Positions 52,205-61,131 of a DNA stretch of 64,000 nt are shown here, piece by piece. Location of the stretch: the NCBI GenBank assembly GCA_036499395.1, contig DASYDW010000120.1, positions 49,703 through 113,702 of the forward strand, read 5' to 3'. Every line of letters starts with the position of its first letter. The stretch's first letter is position 1. Position numbers and translations under genes: made by a program. The notes beneath the pieces are model-generated. The model did no database searches, had not been told where the DNA came from, and saw nothing but the letters and a program-made list of their open reading frames with translations. Source of the stretch: Pirellulales bacterium. Lineage in GTDB: Bacteria > Planctomycetota > Planctomycetia > Pirellulales > JACPPG01.

Positions 52205-55200
52205 CTAATCGACGTAGACGAATTCGTTCAATCCAAACAGCACCTGACAGAAATCGGCCAAGGCCGCCAGACGCTTTTCCGCTTGCCCGTCGGCGGCGTA
52301 AAGCTTGCTTTGGTCTTCCAGGAATTGTGCCGCGTCGGCCGCCTCTTCCGCGGTGGGCTGCCGCGAGAGCGCCACCAGGTAAGCGCGCCGCACGGCGTCA
52401 TTCCAAGGGGCGTCTTGATTCGTCCCGGCTGGCTCGGCAATGGATGCGGCTAAAGCTCGTGCCGCTTCGCGCACTTGGGCGTTGTTCAAGAGCAGCAGCG
52501 CCTGCGGCGCGATCGTCGTACTAGCGCGGGCGCCGATCGCTTGCAAACCGTCCGGCGCATCGAACAGGACCATCATCGAGATCAGCTTACTGCGTTTAAC
52601 TGTGAAATAGATGCTGCGGCGGCGCTGATGGTCGTCGAGCGTGCCCGGCCCGAACATCGTTTCATCCAGGATGCCGCCGTCCGCCAGGATCGCATCGCGG
52701 ATCACCTCGGCTTCGAGCCGTACGCGCGGCCGCCGCCAGAAGAGCTTGTTATCGGGGTCGATCTTGGCGCGTGCTTCGTCCGCTTGCGTCCCTTGCATGT
52801 AGGCGGCACTGGTCATAATCAAGCGGTGAATCGGCTTGAGCCGCCACCCGCCCGCGATCAATTCCTCGGCCAGATATTCGAGCAACTCGGGATGCGTCGG
52901 CCGATCGCCTTGCGTGCCGAAGTCGCTGGGAGTGGCGACGATGCCACGACCCACGTGATGTTGCCAGAGGCGATTAACAATCACGCGGGCCAGCAGCGGT
53001 CCGCCGCCACGCTGGCGATCGGTGATCCATTCGGCCAGTGCCCGGCGGCGGTAAGACGTACGCCATCCTTGCGGGGGCGAGCTCTGCCAGGTTCGCTCGG
53101 CGTCGGCCGAGGGCATGAGAACTTGCAAGAAGCTTTGCGAGGCGATCTCTTTCTTGCGGTTCGGATCGCCCCGTTCGAGGAAGTGCGTCTGATCCAGAAA
53201 GTCACCTCCCTGTGTGTGTAGGCGAACGGCCGGCAGACCTTCGCTGGTGATCAGGACCTTGGTCAGCGTCGGTTGCGGCGCGAGGGCGGCGTGTTCGCGC
53301 ACCGCGCGGTCTCGCTGGCGCCAGCCGTCGTCGAGCCGGCGATACCAATTGAGCATCGCGGCGCGTGCTTCGGACGTTGGCGTTGTTGTTCCGGAACGCG
53401 ACAGTAGAGCAGCAATTTCGCCGGCGTTTTGTCGGCCGCTGGGTGCGTCGAGCGCCAAGGGCGCCGCGGCCGTTGAAAGGGCCACTCTCGGTCGGCCGAT
53501 CGCGTGCTCTTTGTTTCCTTCGAACTTCAGCGTGATAGTTAGCACGGTGCCGGCTTCGAAGCCGATGGGCGTGGCGAAATCGAACGCCGCCGCCTGGTCC
53601 TTGCCGATTTGACCATCGACAGCCCAGGACGATGTCTTGTCGTCGTCGATCGCGGCCGCGACAGGCAACTTCGGCTGCTCGAACGTCGCACGGGCCGTGG
53701 CGAGCCTGACCGGCACGACGTCCTTCTCGCGATCGGCGGACGCGGCCGTGACCTGGATATCCGATAGCGCGAAATTGCCATTCGACGCGCGTCCCGGACC
53801 ACGCTTGGGGAATGTGTCGTCGACGAGCGCCTCGAGTCGCAGGCCGGTGATATTTCGCTGATCCGTGCGGGCGACGAACGTGTAGGTGTCGTTGTCCGTC
53901 GGCTTGCCGCCGGCCAATAGCGAACCATCGTCGAGCGCCGTCAGCGGCACGCTGGATTGTGCCTTGGCCTCGGAGAGGTCGAGAATCTGCCAGACCGTGG
54001 TTGTTGGCGGCGTACCAGGTGCCTTCGTGCTGGATGCTGCATCAGAACCCGAGGATACCGGCGCAGTCGGCGCCGCGTGGGCCGTTAGCCAGGCCTCGAA
54101 GCGGGCCGGCAATTCATTCGCTTCGAACTGCGCGAGCGCGTCGACGAGCGGCGCATGCTCGCGATCGAAGGCCGTGCGGGCCCGATCGAAGTTCTCGCGA
54201 TCGAGATTCAGCTCGACCTCGCTTCGCACCGCCGTGGTGAATGTCGACAACAGCCGGTAGTAATCGGCGGTCGGAATCGGGTCGAACTTGTGGTCGTGGC
54301 AGCGCGCACAGCCGATCGTCAGACCCAGCATCGCGGTGCCAATCGTGGCCGACATATCGTCGAGCTCGTCGTAGCGTTCCTTCTCGACCTGGTTCTTCGT
54401 GATTTGCGTGCTGTGAACGCCGGCCGCCAGGAAGCCAGTGGCCATCAGCGCCAGCGGATTCTCTGGTTCGTACTCGTCTCCGGCGATCTGCCACTTTACA
54501 AACGTGTCGTAAGGCAGGTCCTGGTTCAACGCCTTGATGACGAAGTCGCGATAGTGATAGGCGCTGAGGCGATCGTAGTCGTGCTCGAAGCCGTGGCTTT
54601 CGGCAAAGCGCGCCAGGTCGAGCCAGTGCCGTGCCCAACGTTCGCCATAATGCGGGCTGTCGAGCAACCGATCGATCAGGCGCTCGTAAGCATCGGGCGC
54701 GAGATCGGCGACGAAGGCCTCGACCTCTTCCGGCTTCGGCGGCAGGCCGATCAGGTCAAAGTACGCGCGGCGGATCAGCGTCCCTCTGTCGGCGATCGGG
54801 TTCGGAGCGATCTGCTTTTCGTTTAACCGCGCGACGATGAAACGATCGAGCGGCGTGCGGCACCAGGCCGGATCAGCTACGTACGGAGTCGGGGCGGCGG
54901 CGAGCGGCTGAAAGGCCCAGTGCTGACGCTCCTTCGCCAGATCGATGGTTCGCTTGGCCTTGCCGGCCGGTTTTGCCTCGCGTGGATCGGGCACACCACG
55001 CTTGACCCACTCGGTGAGAACCGCGATCTCGGGCTCGGGCAGCTTCCCCTCGGGGGGCATCTGCACGTCGCCGTCGTACTTCAGCGCCCTGATCAGCAAG
55101 CTGGCGTCAGGATCGCCGGGCACGATCGACGGGCCGGAATCGCCGCCTGCCATCCAGCCGGGGCGGCTATCCAACAGCAGACTGCCGCGCAGATTTTCGG

Positions 55201-55357
55201 CGTCTTGCGAGTGGCATTTGTAGCAGCGGGCGACCAGCACCGGCCGGACCTGGCTTTCGAAGAATTCGATATCAGCCGCCGTGGGGGGCTCGGCGCGCGC
55301 GGTGGCCACGAGCAGCAGGAGCGAGAGCGCGGCAAAACGAACGGAAATTCGAACCAT
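52205..55357 (-). CDS. Exported PSCyt1/DUF1549/DUF1553 cytochrome-like protein
   Basis: This 1,050-residue exported protein starts with a signal peptide (MVRISVRFAALSLLLLVATARA). The planctomycete cytochrome domain PSCyt1 follows with heme motif CYKCH (~43) and MPPEGKLPEPEIAVL. The DUF1549 (PSCyt2) region runs ~160-400 (RFIVARLNEKQIAPNPIADR, YGERWARHWLDLARFAES, and a second CARCH). A variable carbohydrate-binding-like middle lies at ~450-650. The C-terminal DUF1553/PSD1 region has RRALAEWITD, LARVIVNRLWQHHVGRGIV, PTHPELLEYLAEEL and RRSIYFTVKR. The family is thought to be redox-active in the periplasm, but its substrate is not established. It lies within the DUF1501 cluster, 97 bp behind the first DUF1501 gene. 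Confidence 0.9.
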   Translation of the reverse strand: MVRISVRFAALSLLLLVATARAEPPTAADIEFFESQVRPVLVARCYKCHSQDAENLRGSLLLDSRPGWMAGGDSGPSIVPGDPDASLLIRALKYDGDVQMPPEGKLPEPEIAVLTEWVKRGVPDPREAKPAGKAKRTIDLAKERQHWAFQPLAAAPTPYVADPAWCRTPLDRFIVARLNEKQIAPNPIADRGTLIRRAYFDLIGLPPKPEEVEAFVADLAPDAYERLIDRLLDSPHYGERWARHWLDLARFAESHGFEHDYDRLSAYHYRDFVIKALNQDLPYDTFVKWQIAGDEYEPENPLALMATGFLAAGVHSTQITKNQVEKERYDELDDMSATIGTAMLGLTIGCARCHDHKFDPIPTADYYRLLSTFTTAVRSEVELNLDRENFDRARTAFDREHAPLVDALAQFEANELPARFEAWLTAHAAPTAPVSSGSDAASSTKAPGTPPTTTVWQILDLSEAKAQSSVPLTALDDGSLLAGGKPTDNDTYTFVARTDQRNITGLRLEALVDDTFPKRGPGRASNGNFALSDIQVTAASADREKDVVPVRLATARATFEQPKLPVAAAIDDDKTSSWAVDGQIGKDQAAAFDFATPIGFEAGTVLTITLKFEGNKEHAIGRPRVALSTAAAPLALDAPSGRQNAGEIAALLSRSGTTTPTSEARAAMLNWYRRLDDGWRQRDRAVREHAALAPQPTLTKVLITSEGLPAVRLHTQGGDFLDQTHFLERGDPNRKKEIASQSFLQVLMPSADAERTWQSSPPQGWRTSYRRRALAEWITDRQRGGGPLLARVIVNRLWQHHVGRGIVATPSDFGTQGDRPTHPELLEYLAEELIAGGWRLKPIHRLIMTSAAYMQGTQADEARAKIDPDNKLFWRRPRVRLEAEVIRDAILADGGILDETMFGPGTLDDHQRRRSIYFTVKRSKLISMMVLFDAPDGLQAIGARASTTIAPQALLLLNNAQVREAARALAASIAEPAGTNQDAPWNDAVRRAYLVALSRQPTAEEAADAAQFLEDQSKLYAADGQAEKRLAALADFCQVLFGLNEFVYVD

Positions 55358-55453
55358 GGGCAGGCTATGTGGGCGGTGGGAGGGTTCTACCCATTTTCGG
55401 ATGCGGCGGCAACGCGGTCAATCGTTTGCCGGCTGCGGTCAGGCCGAGCGGGC

Positions 55454-56917
55454 TTAACCGAACAGTTCGACCAGCGGTCGCCCGCCGTCGACGATCGCCG
55501 TGGGCCGGCCCTGTGGATCGCGGACGCGCATTTCGTGGTCGATGCCCAGTGCGTGGTACACGGTGCAGGCCAGATCTTCGGGGCTGGTCGGATGCTGTTG
55601 TGGCAGGGCGCCGTCCTTGTCCGATTGGCCGTAGACGATTCCGCCACGAATGCCACCGCCGGCCAAGACCGCAGGGAACAAGGTGCTCCAATGTCCGCGC
55701 CCCCAATTGCCAGTGGCCGCGGGTGTGCGTCCCATTTCGCCCAGGCAGACGATCAAGGTCTCGTCGAGCATGCCGCGCTCGGCGAGGTCTTCGACCAACG
55801 TTGCCAGGGCCGAGTCGAGCCCCGGCAGCAGATGCTTGCGAACGTCGTCGCTGTGTACGTGGGAATCCCAGCTGTAGCCGTCGACCGCGTCCCAGGCGAC
55901 GGTCACGAATCGTGAACCGGCCTCGACGAGCCGCCGGGCTAAGAGCGTCGACTGCCCGAATAAGTGGCGCCCATAACGATCGCGTAGCGCGGCGGGCTCT
56001 TGGCGAATGTCGAGTGCGTGCCGGGTCTTTTCCGAAGTGACAAGCGACAAAGCACGCTCTTGAAAACGCTGATAGGGAAGGGCGAAAGCGTCGTGGTCCA
56101 GGCGACGGCGCTGATCGTCGAACTGCTCGAGCAAAGTCCTCCGACCATTCAAGCGGTCGATCGACAGACTTTGGTCTGCGGCCAGCCCCTTGATGCGGAA
56201 GTCGAGATCTTCGTCGGTGCAGTCGCGGAAGTAGGGATTGTCTTTGTCGTCGCGTTTGCGAATGTCGGTTGCCAGCGCGTCGTATCCTCGCCCTAGCCAG
56301 CCTGCGTATTGGCCAGGCCGGTCCAGCTTGGTGCTGTAGTTCTCCATATGCCCAAGGCGATTGGGGAGATAGACGTAGCTGGGGATATCGCGCTGGCCAC
56401 GGCCTGGAGCATGCTGGTCGACATGCTCGACGACCGAGCCCATGGCGGGCCAGTCTTTTTCGGTGGCATTGAATCCGCCGCCAATCGGCACGTGCCAAGG
56501 ATGTCCGGTCTGGATGTAATGTCCGGCCGTGCTGTGGTCGTTGTAGGTGTGCGTCATGCTGCGGACGACGCACAGCTTGTCGCTGACGCTGGCTAGACGC
56601 GGCAAGTGCTCGGAAATGAGCAAGCCGGGAGTTTTCGCCGCGATCGGATTGAAGGGGCCGCGAATTTTCGACGGGGCGTCCGGCTTCAGGTCGAAGGTTT
56701 CGTACTGGCTGGGGCCGCCAAAGAGGAACAGAAAGATGACGCTCTTGGCCCGCACCGGAATCGCCGAGGCGGTTTGCCCGGCGGCTAGTCCAGCCGCCTC
56801 GGCTGCCCAGATCTTATTGAGATGCAGCCCGAACAGGCCTGCGCCCGTGGCCTGCAACATCTGTCGCCGCGTGACGCCGCCGCAGACCTGCTGCATTCCG
56901 CCGAGGATGTTGAGCAT
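55454..56917 (-). CDS. DUF1501 exported protein (copy 1, head of cluster)
   Basis: This 487-residue DUF1501 protein has a Tat-like leader (TRRQMLQATGAGLFGLHLNKIWAAEA). It carries VIFLFLFGGPSQYETFDLKPDAP, RSMTHTYNDHSTAGHYIQTG, TVAWDAVDGYSWDSHVHSDDV, LIVCLGEMGRTPAATGNWGRGHW and YHALGIDHEMRVRDPQGRP. These are the usual metal- and active-site-like segments of the family. It is the first gene of the cluster; the divergent region 56918-57121 should contain its promoter. It is less like the two downstream copies than they are to each other in the C-terminal part (by eye). The plus-side frame at 55365-56573 on the same strand but another phase is a shadow. Confidence 0.88.
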   Translation of the reverse strand: MLNILGGMQQVCGGVTRRQMLQATGAGLFGLHLNKIWAAEAAGLAAGQTASAIPVRAKSVIFLFLFGGPSQYETFDLKPDAPSKIRGPFNPIAAKTPGLLISEHLPRLASVSDKLCVVRSMTHTYNDHSTAGHYIQTGHPWHVPIGGGFNATEKDWPAMGSVVEHVDQHAPGRGQRDIPSYVYLPNRLGHMENYSTKLDRPGQYAGWLGRGYDALATDIRKRDDKDNPYFRDCTDEDLDFRIKGLAADQSLSIDRLNGRRTLLEQFDDQRRRLDHDAFALPYQRFQERALSLVTSEKTRHALDIRQEPAALRDRYGRHLFGQSTLLARRLVEAGSRFVTVAWDAVDGYSWDSHVHSDDVRKHLLPGLDSALATLVEDLAERGMLDETLIVCLGEMGRTPAATGNWGRGHWSTLFPAVLAGGGIRGGIVYGQSDKDGALPQQHPTSPEDLACTVYHALGIDHEMRVRDPQGRPTAIVDGGRPLVELFG

Positions 56918-57121
56918 CGCGTTCCACGCCTCCGCCGGCTGAGTAACCCATCAACGCCTGTGGATGTTAACAAATGGGGGCGGGAAGTGCACGCGAAATC
57001 TGGCCGTGCACAAGAACGGCCTGTGACCCAAAATGGTAAGTCGTGGGCCGCACGCCCTGAAGATCGCCTAGCCACGAGAAGCACGGGAGGTCACCCCGCA
57101 TCAGCGGCTCGACCTTTGGCC

Positions 57122-58258
57122 ATGAAACACTTCACGCTTTCTCAATTGTTCCATGGCATAGCGCTGCTGGCACTTACCTTTGCCCTGGTACGTGCCGAAG
57201 GATGTGGTACGGCGTTTACAAGAATTGGCGCGTTATCGTTTTCTCCTGATGGCAAGCGGCTCGCCGTCGTAAAACTCAATTGGCGGGACGCAAATGTGTC
57301 TTTGAAGGGGTACGCTGCCGACATATTGCGGACGCTCAGCATCGTCGATGTTGAAAAGGCCATTCCGACAGAAGTCGTTGATCGCGCCTTCGTTGCTGGC
57401 AACCAGGGGCCAGCATTTGCGATTCTAAGGCAATGTCCCGACTCGCTTGCTTTCAGTGCAGACGGAAAACGGTTGTTTTTCCTTGATTTTGAGGCCACCA
57501 AGATTCGCGTCTGTGATTTAAGTTCGAAAACAACAAACACATTTTTTGAGTTTGGCCCGCAGGCCGGGAATCTGCAATTCGCGCTGTCGCCTGATCGCGC
57601 GGTTGTCGCGCAGGAGGACTGGGGCAACGGTGTTGTTCTACTTGGCGCGGACGATGCAAAACAGATTGCGAAAGCCCCCAACATCACCATCTTCAGTCCT
57701 TTCAGGTCCGGCATCAGCCTATCCTCGGACAACCACTGGCTGGCGATACGCGAACAGGACAAGGTGAATCTCTACGAAGTGGAGGCACAATTGCTCGCGA
57801 CAGGGCATCTTGCATGCACCGGCGGTTTTGCCTTCGCCCCAGGTACCGAACAATTGGCGGTCGCGAATGGTAGCAACATAACGCTTTCTAATCTTGTTAC
57901 GAAAAATGAGCGCAATCTGGCTTTCGGCCAGGAAATTAATAATGTCCGGTTTGTGGGCGACGGCAGAGTTATCGTCGCAACCGAGCAGGAGTTGATTTTG
58001 CTAGATGTCACCACAGGCGACGTGGCTGGGCGGCTTAAGCACGAACAGTGGGTTACGGCGATTGCATCTTCTCCCGATGCCCAAACCGTTGCAATTGGCG
58101 ACAATCGTGGGAACGTCGTCCTGTGGAATGTGAAGACCGGTCGGTCGTCACGTTTTCGAGCCCCAGGCAGGAGTGGCTATCCGTGGACGCTACCGGCTGG
58201 ACTGCTGGTGGTAGCAGTCAGCTACTACTATTACGCCTGGAAGAGGCGGCGAGCTTGA
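57122..58258 (+). CDS. Membrane-anchored WD40-like beta-propeller protein
   Basis: This 378-residue protein has a signal sequence (MKHFTLSQLFHGIALLALTFALVRA), a propeller of WD40-like blades, and a C-terminal membrane helix with a basic tail (LPAGLLVVAVSYYYYAWKRRRA). Blade signatures are GALSFSPDGKRLAVV, SLAFSADGKRLFFLD, GFAFAPGTEQLAVANG and IASSPDAQTVAIGDNRGNVVLWNVKTG. The propeller would lie outside the cytoplasm and is likely a protein-interaction platform. The ATG at 57122 is chosen because the signal peptide starts there; the frame extends 100 codons further without protein character. GC content is visibly lower than in the neighbours. Confidence 0.7.
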   Translation: MKHFTLSQLFHGIALLALTFALVRAEGCGTAFTRIGALSFSPDGKRLAVVKLNWRDANVSLKGYAADILRTLSIVDVEKAIPTEVVDRAFVAGNQGPAFAILRQCPDSLAFSADGKRLFFLDFEATKIRVCDLSSKTTNTFFEFGPQAGNLQFALSPDRAVVAQEDWGNGVVLLGADDAKQIAKAPNITIFSPFRSGISLSSDNHWLAIREQDKVNLYEVEAQLLATGHLACTGGFAFAPGTEQLAVANGSNITLSNLVTKNERNLAFGQEINNVRFVGDGRVIVATEQELILLDVTTGDVAGRLKHEQWVTAIASSPDAQTVAIGDNRGNVVLWNVKTGRSSRFRAPGRSGYPWTLPAGLLVVAVSYYYYAWKRRRA

Positions 58259-58678
58259 GTTGCGGTATGCGATTCGACCTCAAGGTTCGCATCGCTCGCG
58301 GGAACGGTCGTTTTGCCTGTCGGATTGAAGGGGCCTTGGGGCGAACCGCGGTTCGCCGAGCGGGCTCTGGTCTATCAGCGTGGCCGGGTTATCCGATCAC
58401 CTGCAGTACGGCGACTTCCACGAGTCCAAAACGGCGGTGGAAACGGATCGAACGGTAGCGGGCGTACCACTGTCGTTTGGCTTTGTTCGGGCAATGTCGC
58501 CTTGCTCGTTTCCCGTCTGGCATGGCTAGGTCCTCCTAGTTCCCGAGTTCACCTTGTTCTACGCGTCTTGTCACCTACTGGGTTAAGCGAAAAGCTGGTC
58601 GATTTGTTACCATGTGCCGCGCCGGCAAAACCGCGGCCGCAGCGCGAATTTGGAGCGATCCGACGTGGGCCCTGACCG
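58259..58678. other. Intergenic stretch, nothing recognised
   Basis: About 420 bp between the propeller gene and the acetyltransferase. Frames are short and Arg/Gly-rich. A tiny palindrome CTAGG/CCTAG lies near 58526-58539. No promoter or RNA gene was identified. Confidence 0.35.
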
Positions 58679-59191
58679 ATGGAAATCCCCTTCTCACACG
58701 GCCTGTTACGCCCCTGGCAATGGGAGGACGCCACGGCCCTAGTGGCGCTGGCGAACAACCGCCGCGTTTCGCTAAACATGCGGGACGCCTTTCCCTATCC
58801 GTATACAACCGACGATGCCGATCGGTGGCTGACCGTGGCCAACAAATACGACCCGCCGCGCAACTTTGCCGTGGTGGTCGACGGTTCACCGGCTGGAGGA
58901 CTGGGGCTGGTGCTGCGGGAGGACGTCTACCGCCGCTCGGCCGAAATCGGTTACTGGCTGGGGGAGCCCTACTGGGGGCGCGGCATCATGACCACGGCCG
59001 TACAGGCGGCCGTCGAATATGCCTTCGCGACCTTTGATATTTGCCGGCTGTTTGCCGGAGTGTTCGATGGCAACGCGGCCAGTGGTCGTGTTCTGGAAAA
59101 GGCTGGCTTCACGCTGGAAGCCCGACTGCGCAAAGTGATCACCAAGGGGGATCGGACGGCAGATGAGCTAGTGTATGCGATCGTGCGGTAG
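58679..59191 (+). CDS. GNAT N-acetyltransferase, RimJ/RimL-like
   Basis: This 170-residue cytoplasmic acetyltransferase of the GNAT superfamily uses acetyl-CoA. Family landmarks are the opening LLRPWQWEDATALVALANN, the beta-bulge segment EIGYWLGEPYWGRGIMTTAVQAAVEYAF with the acetyl-CoA-binding loop (Q/RxxGxG/A equivalent GRGIMT), and the closing FDGNAASGRVLEKAGFTLEARL. This type modifies ribosomal protein N-termini, amino acids or small molecules; the substrate here is unknown. No ribosome-binding site is obvious before the ATG. It is not clearly linked to either neighbour. Confidence 0.85.
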   Translation: MEIPFSHGLLRPWQWEDATALVALANNRRVSLNMRDAFPYPYTTDDADRWLTVANKYDPPRNFAVVVDGSPAGGLGLVLREDVYRRSAEIGYWLGEPYWGRGIMTTAVQAAVEYAFATFDICRLFAGVFDGNAASGRVLEKAGFTLEARLRKVITKGDRTADELVYAIVR

Positions 59192-59284
59192 GTGACGTTT
59201 GGGTCGCTTGCGATTGGGCCCGGACAATAGCTCGAAGAGTTCCCTTGCTGGCGCTGCGGGCTGGTGTGCGCCGTCGCTTGCGCC

Positions 59285-60436
59285 TTACTGCAGGCCGTGT
59301 TCGGGCGCGGGGGTCTCGGGTTTCGCCGGTGCCAATTGATCGGCTGTCTGCTGCATTCGTCTGCTTAGCTCGTCGTCCCCCAACCAGCCGGCGCGGCGTG
59401 CCTGATAGCGGTATCCAACGACGATCGGATCGTCCTCCAGGTTTTCCAGCGGATGATGGAAGGTGCGATAGATCGCGCGGATGCGCTTTTGCGTATCGGG
59501 GGACAGGCTATCGACGCCGATCTTCAGGTCCACGTCCTTGCCGAGTTCGATGGTCTCCTCGGTTGGCTTGCCGAACGTAAATTTCAGCGGCGTCCTTTCG
59601 AAGCCCATTTGCATGACCGAGTCTTCGGCAACGACATGGAACGCTCCTAAGACGTGACAGAGCTCATGCACCAGTCGCGTCGTCGCGCCGCTGGTTCCCC
59701 AGCAATCGGGAAGCACGACGCGCTGACTGTAATATTGCGAGACACCGCGAATTTCGCCGCGTGGACCGGGGAAGGGGACCATCGTAAAGCCGATCACGAG
59801 ATCAGCATCCCCCAGTTCGATCTTGTGCAACCATTGAAAGGCGTCGCTGGCCGTCTGCGGAGCGGTCTTGTATTCCCAATCGCGAAAACCGACCACGCGA
59901 AAGTGAATGGGAAACTGCTGCTCGAAGCGGGCGGCCGCCGCTTCGACGATGCCGCGTGCCCGGCCTTGCCATTTTTCGCGATGGAAGGCGCGGTACTCCT
60001 TGCCGCCGGCCACGATCACCTTCACCTCGCGCACGTGAGGCCATTTGCGAGCCAGCGGGGCAGGGGGCTGCGCGGTTGTGGCGGGAATTGCCCGCAGTTC
60101 GAGCTGACCGGCCGATGAGAGCATAAAGCGGTACTGCCGGCCGGGCTGAAGGTTGTAGCGATTCGCCTGCCCGGCGCTGCGAAACTCGCAGGAGACGGCG
60201 CGTGCCGCGTCGAGCGATTCGGATTTTCCCGGCGCGATCCTAACGTCGCGCGACGCGGCCTGATCGCCCGGCGTGATCCGACACACGACAGAACTGGTGC
60301 TGGCGTTTTCGAGCGTAATGGCGGCGCGGGCAGCCGAAACCGGCAGAATCAACAACGCGGTCAGCACGATGCCAGTCCGGGGTCGCAGACCCCGGCTACA
60401 GTAGACGCTATGTTGGCCGCCACTCGTTCCCGGCAT
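59285..60436 (-). CDS. Secreted metzincin-type zinc metallopeptidase
   Basis: This is a 383-residue exported protein. The zinc motif HELCHVLGAFH (His257, Glu258, His261, His267) is a full metzincin signature, HExxHxxGxxH, and SVMQMGF about 10 residues later fits the Met-turn. The N-terminal third (ITLENASTSSVVCRITPGDQ) is a beta-rich accessory region. A segment resembling the archaemetzincin/reprolysin core follows (VREVKVIVAGGKEYRAFH, FPIHFRVVGFRDW, DLVIGFTMVPFPGP). The leader is unusual: residues 12-20 are encoded by a REP-like palindrome that supplies the positive charges of the signal peptide, ahead of IVLTALLILPVSAARA. A GTG at 60367 is an alternative but gives a very short signal. Substrate unknown. 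Confidence 0.7.
   Translation of the reverse strand: MPGTSGGQHSVYCSRGLRPRTGIVLTALLILPVSAARAAITLENASTSSVVCRITPGDQAASRDVRIAPGKSESLDAARAVSCEFRSAGQANRYNLQPGRQYRFMLSSAGQLELRAIPATTAQPPAPLARKWPHVREVKVIVAGGKEYRAFHREKWQGRARGIVEAAAARFEQQFPIHFRVVGFRDWEYKTAPQTASDAFQWLHKIELGDADLVIGFTMVPFPGPRGEIRGVSQYYSQRVVLPDCWGTSGATTRLVHELCHVLGAFHVVAEDSVMQMGFERTPLKFTFGKPTEETIELGKDVDLKIGVDSLSPDTQKRIRAIYRTFHHPLENLEDDPIVVGYRYQARRAGWLGDDELSRRMQQTADQLAPAKPETPAPEHGLQ
60377..60401 (-). repeat. REP-like palindrome, copy B, inside the metzincin leader
   Basis: On the minus strand, CTGTAG is followed by the perfect 8-bp stem CCGGGGTC/GACCCCGG around TGC. It is the same 25-bp element as at 47411-47435, with one stem pair changed from C-G to G-C on both sides. 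Here it lies in frame within the first 25 codons of the metzincin gene. Confidence 0.7.
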
Positions 60437-60482
60437 ATTTCGCCTATCGTCGCCGTCGGAAGTCGTTGCCCACCCGATCTAT

Positions 60483-60488
60483 TATACT
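60483..60488 (+). promoter_or_regulatory. Possible -10 element directly before the sigma factor gene
   Basis: TATACT matches five of six -10 bases and sits only 7 nt before the ATG at 60496. If used, transcription would start at or next to the ATG, giving a leaderless message; this would also explain the missing ribosome-binding site. No good -35 is present, so the call is tentative. Confidence 0.3.
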
Positions 60489-60495
60489 TGTAACG

Positions 60496-61131
60496 ATGTG
60501 GCCTGACTCATCCGAAACGCAAGAACTGTTGGCGGCCGCTCGCACCGGCGATGCTGCTGCGCGCAATCGTTTGCTCGAACGCCATCGCGACGTGTTGCGC
60601 CGGATGGTCGGGCTGCGGATGGATCGGGCCCTGCAAGGCCGACTGGACGCCAGTGACATTGTGCAAGACGTCCTGGTCGAGGCGGATCGTCGCCTGGCCG
60701 ATTATCTGGCCGCGGCCAAGATGCCCTTTCAACTCTGGCTGCGCTACCTGGCAAAGGATCATTTGATCGACGCTCATCGCCGGCATCGTGGCGCCGCACG
60801 TCGTAGCGTCGATCGCGAGCAATCGTTGACCGGGGGCGCATTCGCGGATCAATCAGCGCTGGACCTGGCGGCTTTGATACGCGATCGCGAAATGACTCCG
60901 GCCGCCGCTGCTACGCATCACGAATTGGAGCAGCGCTTTGCCGCCGCGATCGAGACGCTCGACGAGACGGATCGCGAGATCATCTTGATGCGGCATTTCG
61001 AGCAGCTCACCAATCAACAGGCGGCCGAAGCGCTTGCGCTTTCCGAGCCGGCCGCGGGCATGCGCTATCTGCGCGCCATGCGGCGCTTACGGGCCCTGTT
61101 GGAAGAACCTCCGAGCGAGCAGGGGGAATGA
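60496..61131 (+). CDS. ECF-type RNA polymerase sigma factor
   Basis: This is a 211-residue sigma-70-family factor of the extracytoplasmic-function type. Region 2 is seen as ARNRLLERHRDVLRRMVGLRMD, SDIVQDVLVEADRRLADYL and FQLWLRYLAKDHLIDAHRRH. Region 4 is LDETDREIILMRHFEQLTNQQAAEALALSEPAAGMRYLRAMRRL. I start it at the ATG at 60496, because the ten codons upstream are not conserved-looking. It overlaps the kinase gene by 4 bp (ATGA), an arrangement typical of planctomycete ECF groups in which a Ser/Thr kinase replaces the anti-sigma factor. Control by phosphorylation is therefore likely (inference from family). Confidence 0.9.
   Translation: MWPDSSETQELLAAARTGDAAARNRLLERHRDVLRRMVGLRMDRALQGRLDASDIVQDVLVEADRRLADYLAAAKMPFQLWLRYLAKDHLIDAHRRHRGAARRSVDREQSLTGGAFADQSALDLAALIRDREMTPAAAATHHELEQRFAAAIETLDETDREIILMRHFEQLTNQQAAEALALSEPAAGMRYLRAMRRLRALLEEPPSEQGE

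Noticed and set aside
55365..56573. 402-residue minus-strand frame inside the first DUF1501 gene
   Set aside because: Arg/Pro-rich and out of phase with a conserved DUF1501 frame.
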